Origin: Clostridiales bacterium
GTDB lineage: Bacteria > Bacillota > Clostridia > Lachnospirales > Lachnospiraceae
NCBI GenBank assembly: GCA_015655565.1
Contig: JAATEU010000325.1
Coordinates: 1-7,605, forward strand
Length of the DNA: 7,605 nt
Reading direction: 5' to 3'
Shown: positions 4,557 to 7,605 of the stretch, piece after piece
How positions within the stretch are numbered: position 1 is the stretch's first letter
Layout: every line of letters starts with the position of its first letter
Notes under the pieces: model-generated
Told to the model about the DNA's origin: nothing
Seen by the model: the letters and a program-made list of their open reading frames with translations, nothing else
Databases searched by the model: none
Made by a program: the position numbers and the translations under genes

Positions 4557-6647
4557 ATGAATGTTTACACTTCAGAAAAGATTCGAAATGTTGTATTGTT
4601 AGGCCACGGTGGCTGTGGCAAGACGACTTTAGTCGAAGCCATGGCCTTCACAACGGGGATTACAAAGCGTCAAGGTAAGATTGAAGAGGGTAATACCATC
4701 AGTGATTATGATAAGGAAGAAGTGAAACGTCTTTTTTCAATCAGCACCACTGTGGTACCTGTTATTTGGGAAGATACCAAGATTAATATTTTGGATACTC
4801 CGGGTTATTTTGATTTTGTTGGAGAAGTGGAGGAAGCACTGAATGCAGCGGATGCGGCGGTAATCGTAATTTCTGCTAAAGCAGGTGTTGAAGTTGGAAC
4901 CATGAGGGCATGGGAGTATTGCGAAAAGCATAATCTGCCAAGAATGTTTTTTGTTACAGATATGGATGATGATAATGCAAGTTATCGCCAGGTTGTTGAA
5001 GATTTGACTGAAATTTACGGGAAAAAAATTGCCCCGTTTCATATACCAATAAGAGAGAATGAGAAATTTGTAGGGTTTGTGAATGTGGTTAAGATGGCAG
5101 GAAGAAGATTTACTACCTTGGGTAATTATGAGGAATGTGAAGTTCCGGATTATTCCATGGAGAACTTAACTAAGTTTCGTGAAACTTTGTTAGATGCCGT
5201 TGCAGAGACCAGTGAAGATTTAATGGAAAAATATTTTGCAGGAGAAGAATTTACCCAGGATGAAATTTCTCTTGCACTTAGGGGTAATGTAATAGATGGA
5301 ACCATAGTTCCGGTACTAATGGGTTCCGGTTTAAATGCGCAGGGAGCCACCATGCTTTTGCAGGCAATTGAAAAGTATTTCCCGGCACCGAATAAACAGG
5401 AGATTGAAGGCGTGAATCAAAAGAACCAGGAAGTCTTTAAGGCTGATTATAATGAGAAGCTGTCAATGACAGCGAAAGTTTTTAAAACCATAGCAGATCC
5501 TTTTATCGGTAAATTTTCTTTGGTAAAAATTTGTTCCGGTGTTTTAAAATCAGATTCCGTTATCTATAATGCGGAGAAAGACTCGGAAGAAAAGATTTCC
5601 AGGCTTTATATATTAAGAGGTAAGGAGCAGATTGAAGTAAACGAACTTCATGCAGGGGATATCGGAGCCATCGGTAAATTATCAGATACGGTTACCGGCG
5701 ATACACTTTCTACAAAAGCCCTGCCTGTTGTATATGATCGTCCGGAAATGCCAAAACCCTATACCTATCAACGTTTTAAGACTAAAAATAAAGGGGATGA
5801 TGATAAGGTATCCCAGGCTTTAGGGAAATTAATGGATGAGGATCTGACGCTTAAGGTAGTAAATGATAAAGAAAACAGACAGTCCTTATTATATGGAATC
5901 GGTGACCAGCAGTTAGACGTTGTAGTAAGCAAGCTTCAGGCTAAATATAAAGTTGAGATAGATGTTATGAAACCAAGGGTACCTTTTAGGGAGACTATCC
6001 GTAAAAAGGTTAGAATTCAGGGTAAGTACAAAAAACAATCCGGCGGTCATGGCCAATATGGGGATGTTCATATTGAATTTGAACCTTCGGGCAATATGGA
6101 GCAGCCCTTTGAATTTGCAGAGAAAGTATTCGGAGGTTCCGTGCCAAAGAACTACTTCCCGGCAGTAGAAAAGGGAATCGCAGAATGTGTTTTAAAAGGA
6201 CCAGTTGCCGGTTATCCGGTAGTAGGATTAAAAGCCACCTTGGTGGATGGGTCTTATCATCCGGTAGATTCATCGGAAATGGCCTTTAAGATGGCAACTA
6301 TCCAGGCCTTTAAACAAGGTTTTATGGAAGCTTCTCCTGTATTACTGGAGCCAATTGCTTCTTTAAGGGTACTTGTACCGGATAAATATACCGGGGACAT
6401 TATGGGAGACTTAAACAAACGCCGCGGCAGAGTACTGGGTATGAATCCGGTTTCCGGAGGAAAACAGGAAATTATAGCAGATATACCTCTTTCCGAAATA
6501 TACGGTTATTCTACGGATCTTCGTTCCATGACCGGCGGATCAGGGGATTTCTCCTATGAATTTAACCGTTATGAACAGGCACCGTCAGATATCCAGCAGA
6601 AGGTAATTGAAGACAATGAGAAAGAATTAATGGCAAGCGGTGAATAA
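4557..6647 (+). CDS. fusA2: EF-G-like translational GTPase paralogue (EF-G2 type)
   Basis: The protein is 696 residues with the full five-domain EF-G layout. It has a G domain (about 1-275) with P-loop GHGGCGKT (16-23), G3 DTPGY (80-84), G4 TDMD (134-137) and G5 GSG (256-258). Domain II spans about 302-387, domain III 401-473, domain IV 475-597 with QSGGHGQYGDV (494-504), and domain V from about 598 with GDIMGDLNKRRG (613-624). EF-G moves tRNAs and mRNA through the ribosome. Two key positions differ from housekeeping EF-G: the histidine of DTPGH, needed for ribosome-stimulated GTP hydrolysis, is tyrosine, and NKxD, which reads guanine, is TDMD. The switch I region (KRLFSIST) also lacks RGITI. 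This places it in the paralogous EF-G2/FusA2 group found in Clostridia. It may work with slow or no GTP hydrolysis; its cellular role is not settled. It is expressed alone, with its own promoter and terminator. It is unlikely to be a Tet(M)-type protection protein. Confidence 0.9.
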   Translation: MNVYTSEKIRNVVLLGHGGCGKTTLVEAMAFTTGITKRQGKIEEGNTISDYDKEEVKRLFSISTTVVPVIWEDTKINILDTPGYFDFVGEVEEALNAADAAVIVISAKAGVEVGTMRAWEYCEKHNLPRMFFVTDMDDDNASYRQVVEDLTEIYGKKIAPFHIPIRENEKFVGFVNVVKMAGRRFTTLGNYEECEVPDYSMENLTKFRETLLDAVAETSEDLMEKYFAGEEFTQDEISLALRGNVIDGTIVPVLMGSGLNAQGATMLLQAIEKYFPAPNKQEIEGVNQKNQEVFKADYNEKLSMTAKVFKTIADPFIGKFSLVKICSGVLKSDSVIYNAEKDSEEKISRLYILRGKEQIEVNELHAGDIGAIGKLSDTVTGDTLSTKALPVVYDRPEMPKPYTYQRFKTKNKGDDDKVSQALGKLMDEDLTLKVVNDKENRQSLLYGIGDQQLDVVVSKLQAKYKVEIDVMKPRVPFRETIRKKVRIQGKYKKQSGGHGQYGDVHIEFEPSGNMEQPFEFAEKVFGGSVPKNYFPAVEKGIAECVLKGPVAGYPVVGLKATLVDGSYHPVDSSEMAFKMATIQAFKQGFMEASPVLLEPIASLRVLVPDKYTGDIMGDLNKRRGRVLGMNPVSGGKQEIIADIPLSEIYGYSTDLRSMTGGSGDFSYEFNRYEQAPSDIQQKVIEDNEKELMASGE

Positions 6648-6658
6648 AGAGTAAGCCA

Positions 6659-6688
6659 ATTCATCTGCAGAGTCAGATAAAGATGAAT
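6659..6688 (+). repeat. Short hairpin just after the EF-G-like stop codon
   Basis: ATTCATCT (6659-6666) and AGATGAAT (6681-6688) form an exact eight-base stem with a 14-base loop, 12 bases after the stop codon. No T-run follows, so it is not a terminator on its own. It could protect the 3' end of the transcript. Confidence 0.35.
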
Positions 6689-6710
6689 ATAAGTACCTGT
6701 TATAAACAAT

Positions 6711-6803
6711 GGGATGTTGTAAATTAGATATATTAAACCTGTGAGTAGAATATTATTTGTATTTCACCGGTAAATAGTATCTGATTTTACAGCATCCCTT
6801 TTT
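6711..6803 (+). terminator. Terminator of the EF-G-like gene, unusually long imperfect hairpin
   Basis: GGGATGTTGTAAA (6711-6723) pairs with TTTACAGCATCCC (6786-6798) with one G-T wobble, followed by TTTTT (6799-6803). Pairing continues inward with TTAGATA (6724-6730) and TATCTGA (6778-6784) after one bulge. A further ACCTGTGA faces TCACCGGT with one mismatch. The whole 88-base stretch is thus an extended imperfect palindrome, not just a short stem, ending in a terminator T-run 150 bases after the stop codon. Confidence 0.75.
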
Positions 6804-7008
6804 ATGCATTTCTCAATTATATTGTTTGAGATATTTAAATAAAGGTATATGAAAAATATTATCTATCTATTTATGTAGAAAACTTTTAGGCATTTACAGA
6901 TTACTATATTGAATTGGATGCGATTCAAAATAAATATTAAATATTTAATGCGGATCGTATGGAATAACTTGAAATATCTCGATTTTTAATAAAAATACTT
7001 TGTTTTGA
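6804..7008. other. AT-rich intergenic stretch, no gene seen
   Basis: Only short frames without ribosome binding sites occur here. The only order I see is TCTCAA/TTGAGA near 6811-6831 and TTGAAT (6909-6914) facing ATTCAA (6923-6928) across eight bases, which could be an operator-like dyad. Neither is strong enough to name. Confidence 0.5.
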
Positions 7009-7037
7009 TTGATTATTCAGAAAAAATAGTATACAAT
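7009..7037 (+). promoter_or_regulatory. Candidate promoter for the region leading to the DUF1538 gene
   Basis: TTGATT (7009-7014) is separated by 17 bases from TACAAT (7032-7037). A purine-rich AGGAGGG (7047-7053) follows shortly after the expected start near 7044. If real, the transcript would carry about 400 bases before the DUF1538 start codon. Confidence 0.5.
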
Positions 7038-7064
7038 AAACTAGAGAGGAGGGAAAAACTGGGA

Positions 7065-7415
7065 ATGAAATTCCTCTATATCCAATTAATCATAAATTGA
7101 CTTTATATATCATTAAAACACGTGTATTATTACATTTATCAGGATACTTCTAATTTTTCATTTAAATATCAAATATTTCAATCATACTATGTATGTTTTT
7201 TGCTAGAGACCTCTTTTAAAATTAGAAGCCTAACAGCTTATGAATATCATAGATATATCAATCGTGATCGATCCCGATTTCCTAAATTCTTTGGAATTAA
7301 CAAAAGGTTATTTCAGTATCATGAAAAAAGTATTCAAATCAGCAGATGTTATAATAGTAATTTACTGATATTTGGCATTTTATTGAATGGAATAGCAGGC
7401 AATTTTGTACGGTAA
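7065..7415 (+). pseudogene. Possible decayed or readthrough reading frame, function unknown
   Basis: From ATG 7065 the frame reads MKFLYIQLIIN, meets TGA (7098-7100) at codon 12, then stays open for another 104 codons to TAA at 7413-7415. A Shine-Dalgarno-like AGGAGGG (7047-7053) lies 11 bases ahead of the ATG, a little far, and a candidate promoter precedes it. AGAGGA overlapping that site can pair with TCCTCT (7072-7077). The part after the TGA is rich in tyrosine, phenylalanine and isoleucine but has charged stretches such as YINRDRSRF. I recognise no family. The open length is notable for such AT-rich DNA, where stops are frequent, but chance, a remnant gene, or an untranslated leader with an 11-codon peptide are all possible. 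Confidence 0.25.
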
Positions 7416-7448
7416 CTTGTTAACCATATGATTTAAAGGCGGTGAAAC

Positions 7449-7605
7449 ATGAATAAAAACTTTGTTTCTAAAATCAAAGAATCTCTGACTTCGGTCCTGC
7501 CCATTACCGTATTGGTCCTTGTTTTACACTTTACAATTGTTCCAATGCCATCAGGTACTTTTCTCATGTTTATTTTCGGAGCTGTTTTACTGGTATTCGG
7601 CATGG
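7449..7605 (+). CDS. DUF1538-family integral membrane protein, N-terminal part only
   Basis: The first 52 residues are present and the frame runs off the window. A short charged N-terminus (NKNFVSKIKES) is followed by two hydrophobic segments at about residues 15-31 and 37-52, separated by the short turn VPMPSG. The pattern KIKESLTSVLPITVLVLVLHFT is what I recall for the start of DUF1538 proteins, multi-spanning membrane proteins of unknown function that in some genomes are paired in tandem and look transporter-like. ATG 7449 is well supported by AAAGGCGGTGA (7435-7445), one mismatch from a full anti-Shine-Dalgarno match. No substrate can be inferred. Confidence 0.75.
   Translation, partial: MNKNFVSKIKESLTSVLPITVLVLVLHFTIVPMPSGTFLMFIFGAVLLVFGM

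Noticed and set aside
4557..6647. Tet(M)-type tetracycline ribosomal protection protein
   Set aside because: Tet proteins keep the canonical GTPase motifs including DTPGH and NKxD; this protein has DTPGY and TDMD and a distinct switch I, fitting the EF-G2 paralogue group.
1..7605. CRISPR array, tRNA, rRNA or insertion sequence
   Set aside because: No regularly spaced direct repeats, no cloverleaf or rRNA signature and no transposase frame with terminal inverted repeats were seen on either strand.

Overview
The window looks like a piece of a low-GC Gram-positive anaerobe, most likely a member of the Clostridia close to Lachnospiraceae. The evidence is strong AGGAGG-type ribosome binding sites, AT-rich intergenic DNA, a Hol_Tox-type small toxin gene, a class II EPSP synthase, an aroF-tyrA-aroA block and a divergent EF-G paralogue. 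This assignment is inferred from recognised protein families; no database was searched.

Positions 1-540 hold a compact type I toxin-antitoxin locus: a 34-residue membrane toxin read rightwards (40-144) and a predicted antisense RNA read leftwards (about 228 to 134). The RNA has its own promoter and intrinsic terminator. About 200 bases with no recognisable gene follow, then a rightward-type terminator hairpin at 465-522.

Positions 537-4226 are a leftward aromatic amino acid block. Transcription from a near-consensus promoter (4198-4226) runs aroF (DAHP synthase, entry to the shikimate pathway), then tyrA (prephenate dehydrogenase with a C-terminal ACT domain), then aroA (EPSP synthase). A possible second promoter lies in the 187-base gap before aroA. 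aroA carries an in-frame TAA at codon 317 and is otherwise intact to its natural end, so it is either a very recent pseudogene, a readthrough case or a sequence error.

Positions 4227-4556 are the divergent intergenic region. It holds a perfect 24-bp inverted repeat (4235-4291) lying between the two outward-facing promoters. Its arms contain several copies of an AGCGTA/TACGCT half-site.

Positions 4557-6803 hold an EF-G-like translational GTPase of 696 residues and its terminator. The usual DxPGH histidine is tyrosine and the NKxD motif is TDMD, which marks it as a paralogue rather than housekeeping EF-G. The rest of the window is AT-rich. It contains a promoter-like sequence (7009-7037), a low-confidence open frame broken by a TGA (7065-7415), and the start of a DUF1538-family membrane protein gene (7449 to the window end).
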